64,000 nt of DNA from Primula veris (Eukaryota; Streptophyta; Magnoliopsida; Ericales; Primulaceae), in assembly GCA_963682055.1 (NCBI GenBank), contig OY821748.1, forward strand, positions 27,182,661-27,246,660, given 5' to 3'. Below are positions 34,472 through 47,544 of this stretch, in pieces. How positions within the stretch are numbered: the first letter of the stretch is position 1; each line of letters opens with the position of its first letter. The notes under the pieces are model-generated. The model saw nothing but the letters and a program-made list of their open reading frames with translations. It searched no databases and was not told where the DNA came from. The position numbers were made by a program, and so were the translations under genes.

Positions 34472-36686
34472 TGTCACGCCCCGGATTTTGGATAAACCCG
34501 GATCGTGAATGAAAATTAAAATAAAAAGGGAAAAAGTTAAAATAACGAAACATGCGGAATGCCATTCGATAATATGCCAATCAATAGAACCAAATAAATA
34601 CTTCAGGGCATGCCGATAATCACATTTGATTCACCAAATTGGCCTAAGGGTAGCCAACGGTGTTCAAATGTGACAACACAAACAAAACAACACGTTTTAG
34701 AAAATTTCGGCATGAGCTTCGCATATCTATTTGTTTCCAATAAATTAGACCTGTTTGACAACAAAACATATAACCAAATCGCAAAGCGATTATCACTAAT
34801 TCCACATGAATAAGTCAAATTCAACCCAGCTGACATTATATACAATAACGCAATCTAACATATACAAATGTACATGATAGGTTACTCTAACCAAAAGAAA
34901 AACATACACGTTTCAAACGCTTACTAGGTGAACCAAGTTCAAAATAAGAAACGCCAAAAAGAGTAAACAAAAGAGTAGCGTGCACGCGATAAGGTGTAAT
35001 ATGACAATGATCCTCAGACAAGAGTTCTACACCTCGCCACCGTCTCCGTCAGCACCTGTACATCGATCGTGAACAAAATGTACAGAAAACAAGGAAAGGA
35101 GGTAAGAAAACAATCTCGCATTAAAAACGGCGCGTGCTACTAAGCACGCACACACAATCCTAGCATGGCAAATATGATATCTTGACAAATAATGACAAAG
35201 GCAATTGCACGAAAAACACATCAACAAATATAACTCGCGACACAAGTAAATGAACATATAATCAAGATCAACTGAATTAATAATAAAACAAAATAAAATA
35301 AAACACAACAAAATAAAACAAGACTCAACAAAACACAAAGTCGGGATTGCCTCACATGTACCCACTTTTAGAGCCACTCTGCTCAAGGACCCAAAGTGCA
35401 ATGAATTCCCTCACCCATATTATGACACTAACATGTGACCAAAAGATATGGGGCCGGCTTTAAGGGGACTAACCCTATGGTACCGATATACCTAATCCTT
35501 GCGCAAGTTTCCGGGATCTCACCGTAAGCTGACACAGCTCCGCCTTAACACTTGGTACTGCAATCCCTAAAATAAATATAAAAGACTCCCAAAAAAAAAC
35601 GTAAACAGTAAAGTCCACAAACTGAAAATAAAATAAAGAACGCCACACTTTGTAATAATTTATTTAATCAAATATTAAAAATCACTTGAACACATCTATG
35701 TCACGGTATCACCACAATGTTCACACATATCACCACTTTCACACTTTCACCACTTCCACATTTTTAAAAGATTTAATTAAATAACATATTTAAATCATTT
35801 TATTCTCCACAATTCATTATATAAAAATAGTAAAGTCGTCATACACAATATAATTACCATAAAAATAACGATGCAATACACACTAACCATTTCACATAAC
35901 CTAGCATACAACAAACAACACACAAAACCGCCTTTAAAGCGAAACCATATTCTTCCCCCTTACCTATACAAACGAGAGCTCGTTTGTAAAAATATCCCAA
36001 CCTCGAACCGAAAACCCACCGAACAATCAAAGCTAGATATGGACAGCCCACTAATCGCCCTCAAGTAGTCCCTAAACGTAATTAGAACGAGCTACGGATC
36101 AATAAAATTGATGTAAATTCGGATTATTAATGAAGCCCTAAAAATGGGTTTTTATAAAAGTGAAAATTGGAGGAAAGGACTTACACCAATAGATAGGGCT
36201 CGAAGAGTAGATTAAAAAAATGTATTTGATCTTGAAAAATGGAGTCCGAACGCACCCGCAACGGAATCAAACCCCGGATGCCCGAAACCCGAGAAAACCC
36301 CACGCACCGCCAAACTCGCCGATCAGACCTGACCAGTCCTTCCCGGCGACCTAAACCCCTTCTTCTCCGGCGTTCGTCTCTCTCTCTATGTCAACTCAGC
36401 TCTCTCTCTCTTTCTCTACTGTTATCTCTCTTTGTATATATGTATATATGTAAATATATGTATCTATGTATATATATAATATCTAGATATTTAGGTTTTA
36501 ATAATTTACTAATTAGTCCACTATTTATTACACAATACCAATCACCCCCACAACTATTATATACACCCTATTTATTTCATATCACACATGTATATTTCAC
36601 ACAAATACGCAATCACCCACGAAACTAAATATCACTATCTTATTACTAAAATTCATAATAAAGTACAAAATTTCCGAAACGTTACA
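34472..36686 (-). repeat. 3' LTR of the gypsy element
   Basis: Direct repeat of 41900-44114. It holds a CT-rich run and TATA-like repeats near 36400-36480. Open frames within it occur identically in the other LTR and are not genes. Confidence 0.97.
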
Positions 36687-39600
36687 TTCTCCCCAACTTA
36701 AAAGAATTTCGTCCCGAAATTAAACACATACCCGAATCAATAAATAAGTCTGGATACTTAGCACGAATCTCCAGCTCACGTTCCCATGTTGCCTCTTCGG
36801 TCCCATGGTGACTCCACAATACTTTCACCAAATGAATAACACGCCTTCGTAGTACCTGCTCACGTCTATCAAGTATACGGACCGGACGGACCACATAAGA
36901 AACGTCCTCTTGTACTCGAAGATCGGAAAAATTCAGAATATGAGATGGGTCTGGCTCGTACTTCCGGAGCATCGAAACATGAAACACTGGGTGTACATTC
37001 GCCAATTGCGGTGGCAAAGCTAACTGATAGGCCAAATCACCAACTCTCTCCAAAATCAAGAAAGGTCCAATAAACCGCGGTGACAACTTCCCATGCCTCC
37101 CAAAACGCATAATGCCCTTACGCGGCAATATTTTAAGGAACACATGATCACCCACCCCAAACTCCAACGGCCGCCTTCGTCTATCCGCATAACTCTTTTG
37201 ACGGCTTCTCGCTGTCTCTAACCTTTGCTTAATCAAAAGAATCTTCTCTGTAGTCTCTCGAACCACATCTGGTCCTAGCAACGATGATTCACCGGCCTCC
37301 GTCCAACACACAGGAGATCTACAAGGTCGCCCATATAGGGCCTCATAAGGGGCCATCTCAATGCTCGAATGATAACTATTATTATAAGCGAACTCAATCA
37401 ACGCCACATGTTTCTCCCAACCCCCACCAAAATCAAGTACACACGCACGAAGCATATCCTCCAAAGTTTGGATAGTCCTCTCCGACTGCCCATCGGTCTG
37501 AGGGTGATATGCCGTACTCAAATCTAGTTTCGTCCCTAACGCCTTCTGAAAACTCTGCCAGAAACGAGACACAAAGCGAGGATCACGATCAGACACAATA
37601 GAAACTGGGACACCATGTAAGCGAACAATCTCACGAACATAAATCTCGCATAGCTGCTCGACTTTGTCGCTAACACGGATCGGGAGAAAGTGAGCCGATT
37701 TCGTCAATCGATCCACTATGACCCATATCGCATCTTTCCCCCTACTAGATCTCGGCAACCCCACTACAAAGTCCATAGTTATACGTTCCCACTTCCACTC
37801 GGGTATAGGCAAAGGTTTAAGCAACCCTCCCGGCTTTTGATGTTCTATCTTCACCTGCTGACAAGTAAGACATTTACTAACAAAGTCTGCCACGTCTTTT
37901 TTCATTCCACTCCAATAAAACTGTCGAGCTAGGTCGTGGTACATCTTTGCGCCACCAGGATGAACTGCCAATCGAGAATGGTGGAATTCCTTCATGACCT
38001 CCATGCGCATACTCACAGGTACCAGTAGACGATCCATAAATCTCACTCCCCCATCTGAGCCAATTTTCCATTTGTCGAGTCCCAACTCACTCGAGACTTT
38101 AACTCGCAAGTCCCTAGCTTCCTCATCCCCTTGTTGGGCATTAATTACCCCTGAGACTAACGACGGTTGCACCTTCACCGAGAACAACACGGCTGAATTT
38201 TCTTCTTCGCCCAACTCCAAGTCGAAGTCGTTAAGAACATTCAGCATACCCCATTCACGGATAGCTATGCATGCCAAAGAACACCTAGTCTTGCGACTCA
38301 AGGCGTCTGCCACCATATTTGCTTTACCAGGATAATACTGCAAGTCGAAGTCGTATTGCTCAAGATACTCCATCCACCTCCTTTGTCGTAAGTTTAGATC
38401 ACGCTGTGTGAAAATATACTTGAGACTCTTGTGATCCGAAAACACGTTGAATCTCTCTCCAAACAAGTAGTGCCGCCAACACTTCAAAGAAAACACAACC
38501 GCAGCCAACTCAAGATCATGAGTGGGATAGTTTTTCTCATGAACTTTTAACTGTCGAGAAGCATAAGCCACCACCTTGCCCTCTTGCATTAACACTGCTC
38601 CGAGACCTTCCTTCGAGGCATCACAATAAACACAATACTCCACACCTCTCTCTGGGATAATGAGGATAGGAGCAGATGTCAAGCGACGCTTCAATTCCTG
38701 AAAAGAAAGATCACATTTCTCGTCCCATTCGAATTTAACACCTTTCTTTGTAAGCCGAGTTAGGGGAGCCGCCAGACGAGAAAAATCTTGCACGAACCTT
38801 CGATAGTAACCTGCTAGTCCCAAGAAGCTACGGATCTCGAACACACTTTTTGGTTGAGCCCAATCAGTCACCACCTCAATCTTAGAAGGATCAACCGACA
38901 CTCCATCCGCAGACACTACGTGTCCCAGAAACTTCACCTCTGACATCCAAAACTCGCACTTGGAGAACTTAGCATACAGTTTATGCTTTCTTAAAAGATT
39001 AAGCACAACACGAAGGTGCTCGATGTGTTCTTCCTCCGATGAAGAGTACACCAGAATGTCGTCCACAAACACCACGACAAACTTGTCCAAAAAATCTCTA
39101 AAGACTCGGTTCATCAAATCCATAAAAGCAGCAGGAGCATTTGTTAACCCGAATGGCATCACTAGGAACTCATAGTGACCATACCGAGTACGAAACGCAG
39201 TCTTAGGAATATCCACCTCACGAACTCGAAGTTGATGGTACCCTGAGCGAAGATCAATCTTTGAAAAACACTTTGACCCCTTCAGCTGATCGAAGAGATC
39301 ATCGATTCGTGGCAGGGGATACTTATTCTTTATCGTAACTCGATTCAGCCTACGATAATCAATACACATACGCATACCACCATCCTTCTTCTGAACAAAT
39401 AATGTTGGCGCGCCCCACGGAGACATACTAGGACGTATAAAACCCTTACCTAACAGATCATCCAACTGTTCTTTTAACTCTTTCAACTCAGCTGGCGCTA
39501 AACGATAAGGAGCCATAGCAATCGGAGCAGTCCCAGGTGTTAAATCTATGGAAAACTCCACCTCACGCTGAGGAGGAAGTTCGATAAGATCATTAGGAAA

Positions 39601-41586
39601 CACCTCGGGAAACTCACACACCACCGGAGGTAGTTCGACGTCAATAGACACTTCATCACTAACCGATAAGCTTGCTAATAAAACACCCAAATCATCAACC
39701 ACGTTCCATGACGGGGAAAAACGAATACATCGGTTCCCAGAGAAAATAATACGATCACCAGAAGGGGGAATAAAAGATACACGTCGACGCTCACAATCGA
39801 TAATGGCATGGAAGAAAGATAACCAGTCCATGCCAAGAATAACATCAAAGCTAGTTATATCAAGCACAAGAAAGTCGAACACAAAAGGGTGTTCAGAAAT
39901 ATAAATCACACAGTCACGGCATATTCGATTAAGCGGAACACTACCATGAATAGGAGTTTCAACCAAAATAGCAGGATCTTGAATACTGAATAATAAATCC
40001 ATAGATGAAGCAAAACGAGAGGAAATAAATGAACGAGAAGCGCCAGTATCAAATAAGACATTAGCCCAAGAAGAGCAAATGAGTAAGGTACCTCGAATAA
40101 CTGAAGGTTCACCCCTGTCAGTATTAACTTGAGGCAGGGCGAACACACGAGCTTGAGTACCCTGAGAAGATTGAGAAGACTGGCGCTGCTGATAACCACC
40201 ACGGCCGGAACTCTGAAAACCACCACGACCTGCCCTTGAATTATAAGGAATAGGAGCCTTAGAACCGAAATAAGAAGGCGCAATCGAATAGTTCTGAGTA
40301 GTTGGAGTAGTACGCATAGGAGCTGAGGAAATGGCACCAGTTCCCCTTGACATGCACCGACTCTGAAGATGTCCTAAACCACCACACTTATGACACTTGG
40401 CCCTAGGACAGTCTCGAACCCTATGAGCTAGAGAACCACAACTATAGCATCCAGAATTTGCTTGAGGAACAGAAGACACAAAACCCGTATTCGAATAACT
40501 CCTAGGGTGGGAATGTCCTCGAAAACCAGGAAAATAGTCGGCCTCCCTCGGCCTCTTACGATCACCCCCGCTATTATCCAACTTACGGTTAGTCCCTCCC
40601 GACTGAAACCGAGAACTAGAAACATGATCCGAAGAAGGAAAAGGGGGCTTATGTAGCTTAGTTGCCAGAATACGCTTTTCCTCAACATCCGCCGCCTCGA
40701 CTTTCAACGCGCGTTCTACAAGGACATCAAAAGAAGTAAACACATGCGATGCTAGACTGCTGAGAATCTTAGGACGTAATCCCTGCTCAAATCGCTGACA
40801 GCGAAGCTCCTCAGTGCTTACACTTTCTGGATAATACGTCGATAACTTTTGGAACTTTAGCTGATAGTCACGCACACTCATATTACCCTGAATAAGCTTT
40901 AGGAATTCGGTTTTCTTCGCATCTCGCATAGGCTGAGGAAAATACTCCTTGAGAAACATCTCCCTGAACCCCTTCCAACTAATATCCCGCAAACCGAACA
41001 ACTCCTTTCGACTCTTCCACCACACTCCCGCATCGCCCCTCAAATAGCGGACAGCACAAACCACCTTTAATTTATCTTCCGTGATTTGAAGCGACTCAAA
41101 AATATTCTCCACATCCGATAGCCAAGTCTCGGCAACTTCAGGGTCGACACCTCCATAAAAGATAGGAGGTTCCATACGCTGAAAATGCTTTTGAGCAGCT
41201 GAAGCTTCTGTTTCCCCACCAATTAACCCGCCTTGAGAACTTGAACCCATGTGTCGCATAGTCTCTGCCATAGCCCTCATAAACTGGGTCATCATCGGGT
41301 TGTTGACATTATCATTCCCATCTCCAATCGGATTTCCGTCCCCTTCCTCCTCCAAATTATGAACCTCATGTGGGGCATTATTACGAACGTCTTCAGGTGG
41401 AACCTCACGACCGGTTCTCCCTCGACCACCACTACGACCACCACCACGATTTCGACTTGGCATACGACCACTCCCGGATGCCTCTTTCGGAGCAGGATTC
41501 CGACCCCTAAAAGTACGAGCACGAGTAGGTATAGGACCCAGACTCTTACCGCCCGTACCGCGAGTTGGTTTTCGCTTAGGAGCCAT
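36682..41586 (-). CDS. Gypsy gag-pol polyprotein
   Basis: One 1634-residue frame. In order: gag core at about 130-300 ([20 protein letters not shown]); two zinc knuckles at about 378-410 ([28 protein letters not shown]); aspartic protease DTGAS at about 513; reverse transcriptase with FVDDILVYS at about 840; RNase H from about 985 ([13 protein letters not shown]); integrase with HHCC finger from about 1205 and the D,D,E residues in [16 protein letters not shown] and DGQSER; then a chromodomain-like C end ([19 protein letters not shown]) thought to steer insertion to heterochromatin. All key catalytic motifs are present and no stop or frameshift is seen. The last codons lie in the polypurine tract and the stop lies in the first bases of the 3' LTR. 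Confidence 0.96.
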   Translation of the reverse strand: MAPKRKPTRGTGGKSLGPIPTRARTFRGRNPAPKEASGSGRMPSRNRGGGRSGGRGRTGREVPPEDVRNNAPHEVHNLEEEGDGNPIGDGNDNVNNPMMTQFMRAMAETMRHMGSSSQGGLIGGETEASAAQKHFQRMEPPIFYGGVDPEVAETWLSDVENIFESLQITEDKLKVVCAVRYLRGDAGVWWKSRKELFGLRDISWKGFREMFLKEYFPQPMRDAKKTEFLKLIQGNMSVRDYQLKFQKLSTYYPESVSTEELRCQRFEQGLRPKILSSLASHVFTSFDVLVERALKVEAADVEEKRILATKLHKPPFPSSDHVSSSRFQSGGTNRKLDNSGGDRKRPREADYFPGFRGHSHPRSYSNTGFVSSVPQANSGCYSCGSLAHRVRDCPRAKCHKCGGLGHLQSRCMSRGTGAISSAPMRTTPTTQNYSIAPSYFGSKAPIPYNSRAGRGGFQSSGRGGYQQRQSSQSSQGTQARVFALPQVNTDRGEPSVIRGTLLICSSWANVLFDTGASRSFISSRFASSMDLLFSIQDPAILVETPIHGSVPLNRICRDCVIYISEHPFVFDFLVLDITSFDVILGMDWLSFFHAIIDCERRRVSFIPPSGDRIIFSGNRCIRFSPSWNVVDDLGVLLASLSVSDEVSIDVELPPVVCEFPEVFPNDLIELPPQREVEFSIDLTPGTAPIAMAPYRLAPAELKELKEQLDDLLGKGFIRPSMSPWGAPTLFVQKKDGGMRMCIDYRRLNRVTIKNKYPLPRIDDLFDQLKGSKCFSKIDLRSGYHQLRVREVDIPKTAFRTRYGHYEFLVMPFGLTNAPAAFMDLMNRVFRDFLDKFVVVFVDDILVYSSSEEEHIEHLRVVLNLLRKHKLYAKFSKCEFWMSEVKFLGHVVSADGVSVDPSKIEVVTDWAQPKSVFEIRSFLGLAGYYRRFVQDFSRLAAPLTRLTKKGVKFEWDEKCDLSFQELKRRLTSAPILIIPERGVEYCVYCDASKEGLGAVLMQEGKVVAYASRQLKVHEKNYPTHDLELAAVVFSLKCWRHYLFGERFNVFSDHKSLKYIFTQRDLNLRQRRWMEYLEQYDFDLQYYPGKANMVADALSRKTRCSLACIAIREWGMLNVLNDFDLELGEEENSAVLFSVKVQPSLVSGVINAQQGDEEARDLRVKVSSELGLDKWKIGSDGGVRFMDRLLVPVSMRMEVMKEFHHSRLAVHPGGAKMYHDLARQFYWSGMKKDVADFVSKCLTCQQVKIEHQKPGGLLKPLPIPEWKWERITMDFVVGLPRSSRGKDAIWVIVDRLTKSAHFLPIRVSDKVEQLCEIYVREIVRLHGVPVSIVSDRDPRFVSRFWQSFQKALGTKLDLSTAYHPQTDGQSERTIQTLEDMLRACVLDFGGGWEKHVALIEFAYNNSYHSSIEMAPYEALYGRPCRSPVCWTEAGESSLLGPDVVRETTEKILLIKQRLETARSRQKSYADRRRRPLEFGVGDHVFLKILPRKGIMRFGRHGKLSPRFIGPFLILERVGDLAYQLALPPQLANVHPVFHVSMLRKYEPDPSHILNFSDLRVQEDVSYVVRPVRILDRREQVLRRRVIHLVKVLWSHHGTEEATWERELEIRAKYPDLFIDSGMCLISGRNSFKLGRM
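36687..36700 (-). other. Polypurine tract of the gypsy element
   Basis: TAAGTTGGGGAGAA on the - strand abuts the 3' LTR. It also codes for the end of the polyprotein. Confidence 0.8.
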
Positions 41587-41884
41587 CAGTAACTACACAT
41601 AACCATAGCGAAAAGAAAATTGAAATTAAAAAGCTATCCCACTAAAACGCACTAAAACGTAAATAACAAGATTTTTGTTTACCACACGTCATCACACATA
41701 TGTTACGCTCTATAAGTCACTCAAGTAAAAGTATAGAACAGAAATATCACAAAGGAAGTATGCACAATTACCAACAATTGCAGACTTTCATGAAATACTG
41801 TAGTAGTATCTTATTCCACTACCCAACCCATCCGTGTGTGCCTATCCTACCCAACAGGCAACCAAGGTAATCGGAACCCGGTTA

Positions 41885-41896
41885 GCTCTGATACCA
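41885..41896 (-). other. Primer-binding site of the gypsy element
   Basis: TGGTATCAGAGC on the - strand, three bases from the 5' LTR, complementary to initiator Met tRNA. Confidence 0.9.
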
Positions 41897-41899
41897 AGC

Positions 41900-44114
41900 T
41901 GTCACGCCCCGGATTTTGGATAAACCCGGATCGTGAATGAAAATTAAAATAAAAAGGGAAAAAGTTAAAATAACGAAACATGCGGAATGCCATTCGATAA
42001 TATGCCAATCAATAGAACCAAATAAATACTTCAGGGCATGCCGATAATCACATTTGATTCACCAAATTGGCCTAAGGGTAGCCAACGGTGTTCAAATGTG
42101 ACAACACAAACAAAACAACACGTTTTAGAAAATTTCGGCATGAGCTTCGCATATCTATTTGTTTCCAATAAATTAGACCTGTTTGACAACAAAACATATA
42201 ACCAAATCGCAAAGCGATTATCACTAATTCCACATGAATAAGTCAAATTCAACCCAGCTGACATTATATACAATAACGCAATCTAACATATACAAATGTA
42301 CATGATAGGTTACTCTAACCAAAAGAAAAACATACACGTTTCAAACGCTTACTAGGTGAACCAAGTTCAAAATAAGAAACGCCAAAAAGAGTAAACAAAA
42401 GAGTAGCGTGCACGCGATAAGGTGTAATATGACAATGATCCTCAGACAAGAGTTCTACACCTCGCCACCGTCTCCGTCAGCACCTGTACATCGATCGTGA
42501 ACAAAATGTACAGAAAACAAGGAAAGGAGGTAAGAAAACAATCTCGCATTAAAAACGGCGCGTGCTACTAAGCACGCACACACAATCCTAGCATGGCAAA
42601 TATGATATCTTGACAAATAATGACAAAGGCAATTGCACGAAAAACACATCAACAAATATAACTCGCGACACAAGTAAATGAACATATAATCAAGATCAAC
42701 TGAATTAATAATAAAACAAAATAAAATAAAACACAACAAAATAAAACAAGACTCAACAAAACACAAAGTCGGGATTGCCTCACATGTACCCACTTTTAGA
42801 GCCACTCTGCTCAAGGACCCAAAGTGCAATGAATTCCCTCACCCATATTATGACACTAACATGTGACCAAAAGATATGGGGCCGGCTTTAAGGGGACTAA
42901 CCCTATGGTACCGATATACCTAATCCTTGCGCAAGTTTCCGGGATCTCACCGTAAGCTGACACAGCTCCGCCTTAACACTTGGTACTGCAATCCCTAAAA
43001 TAAATATAAAAGACTCCCAAAAAAAAACGTAAACAGTAAAGTCCACAAACTGAAAATAAAATAAAGAACGCCACACTTTGTAATAATTTATTTAATCAAA
43101 TATTAAAAATCACTTGAACACATCTATGTCACGGTATCACCACAATGTTCACACATATCACCACTTTCACACTTTCACCACTTCCACATTTTTAAAAGAT
43201 TTAATTAAATAACATATTTAAATCATTTTATTCTCCACAATTCATTATATAAAAATAGTAAAGTCGTCATACACAATATAATTACCATAAAAATAACGAT
43301 GCAATACACACTAACCATTTCACATAACCTAGCATACAACAAACAACACACAAAACCGCCTTTAAAGCGAAACCATATTCTTCCCCCTTACCTATACAAA
43401 CGAGAGCTCGTTTGTAAAAATATCCCAACCTCGAACCGAAAACCCACCGAACAATCAAAGCTAGATATGGACAGCCCACTAATCGCCCTCAAGTAGTCCC
43501 TAAACGTAATTAGAATGAGCTACGGATCAATAAAATTGATGTAAATTCGGATTATTAATGAAGCCCTAAAAATGGGTTTTTATAAAAGTGAAAATTGGAG
43601 GAAAGGACTTACACCAATAGATAGGGCTCGAAGAGTAGATTAAAAAAATGTATTTGATCTTGAAAAATGGAGTCCGAACGCACCCGCAACGGAATCAAAC
43701 CCCGGATGCCCGAAACCCGAGAAAACCCCACGCACCGCCAAACTCGCCGATCAGACCTGACCAGTCCTTCCCGGCGACCTAAACCCCTTCTTCTCCGGCG
43801 TTCGTCTCTCTCTCTATGTCAACTCAGCTCTCTCTCTCTTTCTCTACTGTTATCTCTCTTTGTATATATGTATATATGTAAATATATGTATCTATGTATA
43901 TATATAATATCTAGATATTTAGGTTTTAATAATTTACTAATTAGTCCACTATTTATTACACAATACCAATCACCCCCACAACTATTATATACACCCTATT
44001 TATTTCATATCACACATGTATATTTCACACAAATACGCAATCACCCACGAAACTAAATATCACTATCTTATTACTAAAATTCATAATAAAGTACAAAATT
44101 TCCGAAACGTTACA
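41900..44114 (-). repeat. 5' LTR of the gypsy element
   Basis: Direct repeat of 34472-36686, same length, one difference seen. It ends beside the TCTCC target duplication, after which the interrupted copia frame resumes. Confidence 0.97.
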
Positions 44115-44119
44115 TCTCC

Positions 44120-47100
44120 AGTGCAATTTTTGTAATAAGGTTGGACATAGTGAAAATTTTTGCAGAATAAAAAATAAACAGACACAAGAGCATGCTAAAG
44201 TCACTGAGGATAAGAATCTTGATGAACATTTATTTTTGGCCTTACAAGTATATGCTGCTAATGATTCTGATATATGGCTAATTAATAGTGGTTGCACAAG
44301 TCATATGTCAAAAAATATCTCCATGTTTTCATCAATCGACAACAACATCCAACCAAAAGTAAAATTGGGAAATGGTGAAGTTGTAAGAGCTAAGGGTAAA
44401 GGAACTGTGTCAATCAAAACCAAGAAAGGTATAAAATTTGTGTCAAATGTTCTTTATATTCCTGAACTTGATCAAAATCTTTTAAGTGTGGCTCAAATGA
44501 TAAAGAATGGGTACACAATCTCCTTCAAAGAAAATTTTTGTTGCATCAGTAATTCCGTTGGTGTTGAAATTGCAAAAGTTAAGATGCAAGGAAACAGTTT
44601 TTACCTAAGACTTGACTCGATGGATGAATGTGCTCGTAAAGCAACCTTAATTGATAGTGATCTTTGGCATAAAAGATTAGGTCACTTTAATTTGAAGACT
44701 TTGAAATTTATGCAAGACACGAAAATGGTTAACGACTTTCCGAAAATTGTTTCGCATTCTCAGCCTTGCCCAAGTTGTTCTTTGGGAAAACAAAGTAGGA
44801 AACCATTTCCTAAAACTGCCTTGAGAAGAGCCACTAAAGTATTAGAGCTATTACACTCTGATATTTGTGGGCCGATGAGCACAACATCTTTAGGAAACAA
44901 TTTGTATTTTGTGTTATTTATTGATGATTTTAGCAGAATGACGTGGGTGTATTTTCTGAAGCACAAATCTGAGGTATTGTCGGTATTCAAAAGTTTTAAA
45001 CAGATGGTTGAAGTTCAGAGTGGAATGAAAATAAAAGTGCTTAGAACAGATAATGGAGGTGAGTACACTTCGAATGAATTCAATAATTTTTGTGCTGAAT
45101 CAGGAATTGTTCATCAATTAACAATTCCGTACTCACCACAGCAAAATGGTGTTTCTGAAAGGAAAAATAGAACTGTGATGGAAATGTCAAGGTGTTTGCT
45201 ATTTGAAATGAAGTTACCAAAGTTTTTGTGGGCTGAAGCGGTTTATACCTCAGTTTATTTGCTTAATAGGTTGTCAACTAGGTCAGTTGAAGGAATGACA
45301 CCCATTGAAGCTTGGTCAGGTATTAAACCATCTGTGAAAGACTTGAAAATGTTCGGTTGTATCTGTTTTTTCCATGTGCACTCTTCGAGGAGGAGTAAAT
45401 TGGATGAAAAGGCAATTCAAGGAATTTTCTTGGGTTATTCGTTTGAATCGAAGGGTTACAGGATCTATAGCCTTATTGATAAAAAAATTGTTATAAGCAG
45501 AGACGTTGTGTTTGATGAAAGTTCTTACTGGGATTGGGATTTGAAACAGGTTTGCAAATGTGTGAATCAAGTCGCTCATTCACCAAGCGCAACTGATCCA
45601 GTTATGCCATTTGATGTTGAGGGAACTTCAGACTCTCCGGTACTTAAAATAAAAACTTTAGCCGATGTGTATGAAAGGTGCAATTACCTCAGTGAACCTA
45701 CAAATTTCCATAATGCAGCAAAATCGCAACATTGGGTTGATGCTATGAATGCTGAAATCAGTGCCATCGAAAGAAATGGCACATGGGAGCTAACTGAACT
45801 TCCAAGTGACAAGAAGGCCATCGGAGTTAAATGGATTTTCAGAACCAAATTTAACCCCGATGCTACGATTTTTAAGTATAAAGCCAGACTGGTTGTGAAA
45901 GGTTATTCACAAATTGCTGGCATCGATTATGGTGATACATTTGCTCCTGTTGCAAGACACGATACTATCAGATTGTTACTTGTATTTGCAGGACAGTTGG
46001 GTTGGAAAGTGTTTCATTTGGATGTAAAATCGGCTTTTTTAAATGGAACCATTTCTGAAAATATTTTTGTTCAACAACCAGAAGGGTTTGAAGTTGGGGG
46101 CCAAGAGAACAAAGTGTATAAACTGCACAAGGCTCTTTATGGCTTAAAACAAGCGCCAAGAGCTTGGTACAGCAAAATCGACTCACACTTGCTACAATTT
46201 GGTTTCAAGAGGAGCGAAAATGAGCCTACTCTCTATCTGAAACAAAACGAAACAGAATTGCAACTTGTTGTTTCTCTTTATGTTGATGACATGCTTGTAA
46301 CAGGAAGTAATGAACAATTTGTGACTAATTTCAAGAAGGAGATGGAAAGCTTATTTGAAATGTCTGATCTTGGTGTTATGAAATATTTTCTTGGAATGGA
46401 GGTTTACCAATGCGATACAGGTATATTCATCTCTCAAAAAAAGTATGCATGTGATATCCTAAAGAAATTCAAGCTTGAAGCATGCAAAGAAGTTGAAAGT
46501 CCACTGGTCCTAAATGAAAAGATTTCGAAAGAAACCGGTGTACTGCTTGATGAACCTTCTATTTTTAGAAGTCTAGTTGGGAGCTTGTTATATTTAACGG
46601 AAACAAGACCAGATTTAATGTTTCCTGCTGGATTACTTTCGAGGTATATGACTTCTCCTACTGATGTTCACATGAAAATTGCTAAAAGAGTGTTACGGTA
46701 TATAAAGGGAACGTCAAATTTGGGTATTTGGTACAAAAAGACTGGTTCTGTTAAGCTAAAAGGGTATGCTGATAGTGATTGGGCCGGTTGCATTGATGAC
46801 ATGAAGAGTACTTCGGGCTACGTATTTAACCTTGGCTCGGGAGCTATATGTTGGAGTGCTAAGAAACAGGAGGTCGTGGCTCAGTCAACAGCTGAAGCAG
46901 AATACATCGCTCTTGCAGCTGCTTCAAATCAAGCAATTTGGTTACAAAAATTGCTCGGTGACTTAGGTCAAGTTCAAAGCTCACCAACTAAGCTTTTTTG
47001 TGACAATAAGTCTGCAATTGCTATAGCTGAGAACCCAGTCCAGCATAAAAGATCTAAACATATTAAAGTGAAGTTTCATTCCATCAGAGAAACAGCAAAA

Positions 47101-47241
47101 GAGGGCTTTATCGAGGTCCTTTACTGCCCAACTGAAGTTCAACTTGCCGATATAATGACTAAAGGCCTGCCGAAGGCAAAACTTGAGTTTCTGAAGTCGA
47201 AACTAGGAATGAATGAAGCAAATCTCAAGGAGGAGTGTTAG
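44120..47241 (+). pseudogene. Copia pol (and gag end) of the split element
   Basis: After the gypsy insertion the frame resumes with a zinc knuckle (CNFCNKVGHSENFC) and continues open to the stop at 47239-47241. Protease motif is INSGCTSHM near 44285, where Asp is expected in place of Asn. Pre-integrase is LWHKRLGHFN. Integrase has its D,D,E residues in HSDICGP, RTDNGGEY and VSERKN. Reverse transcriptase has YVDDMLVTGS near 46280. RNase H has YADSDWAGC and STAEAEYIAL. The frame is otherwise undamaged. The last codon and stop (TGT TAG) are the first bases of the 3' LTR. Separation from gag and loss of the protease Asp make it non-functional. Confidence 0.93.
47224..47235 (+). other. Polypurine tract of the split copia
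   Basis: CTCAAGGAGGAG immediately before the 3' LTR; its GGAGGAG core primes plus-strand synthesis. Confidence 0.75.
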
Positions 47242-47539
47242 ATTTCATGAGAATTTACTTTTCTGTTTTAATGCTTTTATTTATTTATTTATTTCCTGTT
47301 ATGAATAAGTCTGTAATTTGAACTAGAGTCAGTTTGTTTTCTTCCTATTTCTAAGTTACTGTTAGCTTATTTTTAGGGATTGTTTGTTATCTTTGTTGGC
47401 CTATATAAAGGCTCAATGTTGATCAATAAAGTATCTGAAATTTTCCCTTTCATTTTTCCTATCTCTAAACTACATTTGTTATTCGTATTTGTGATAATAT
47501 AAATATCAGAATACACCTTACGGTGTTCTGAATCTTACA
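47236..47539 (+). repeat. 3' LTR of the split copia
   Basis: Same length as the 5' LTR, two differences seen, followed by the TAGAA target duplication. Confidence 0.95.
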
Positions 47540-47544
47540 TAGAA

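Larger units (their letters stand above)
34472..44114 (-). mobile_element. Young Ty3/gypsy chromovirus (Tekay/Del-like), complete
   Basis: The element has 2215-bp LTRs at 34472-36686 and 41900-44114, starting TGTCACGCCCC on the + strand and ending GTTACA. A perfect TCTCC target duplication (34467-34471, 44115-44119) flanks it. The LTRs appear identical but for one site (C at 36088, T at 43516), which means a very recent insertion. Primer site and polypurine tract are intact. A single 1634-codon gag-pol frame is open. Long LTRs plus a chromodomain-like C end suggest the Tekay/Del branch. It looks complete enough to have moved on its own. It lies inside the copia element 33255-47539. Confidence 0.95.
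33255..47539 (+). mobile_element. Copia LTR retrotransposon, split by a gypsy element
   Basis: 304-bp LTRs (33255-33558 and 47236-47539) differ at only two sites that I can see (33276/47257 and 33465/47446). A perfect TAGAA target duplication flanks them (33250-33254, 47540-47544). Without the inserted gypsy element it is about 4.6 kb. Primer site TGGTATCAGAGC (33560-33571) and polypurine tract (47224-47235) are in place. It landed in the protease active-site region of an older copia. Gag is split by the gypsy insertion and has an N-terminal frame problem, so it is not autonomous. Confidence 0.95.

Noticed and set aside
34603..36628. Several frames of 65-129 codons, repeated at 42031-44056
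   Set aside because: These are in the two nearly identical gypsy LTRs and have no known domain.
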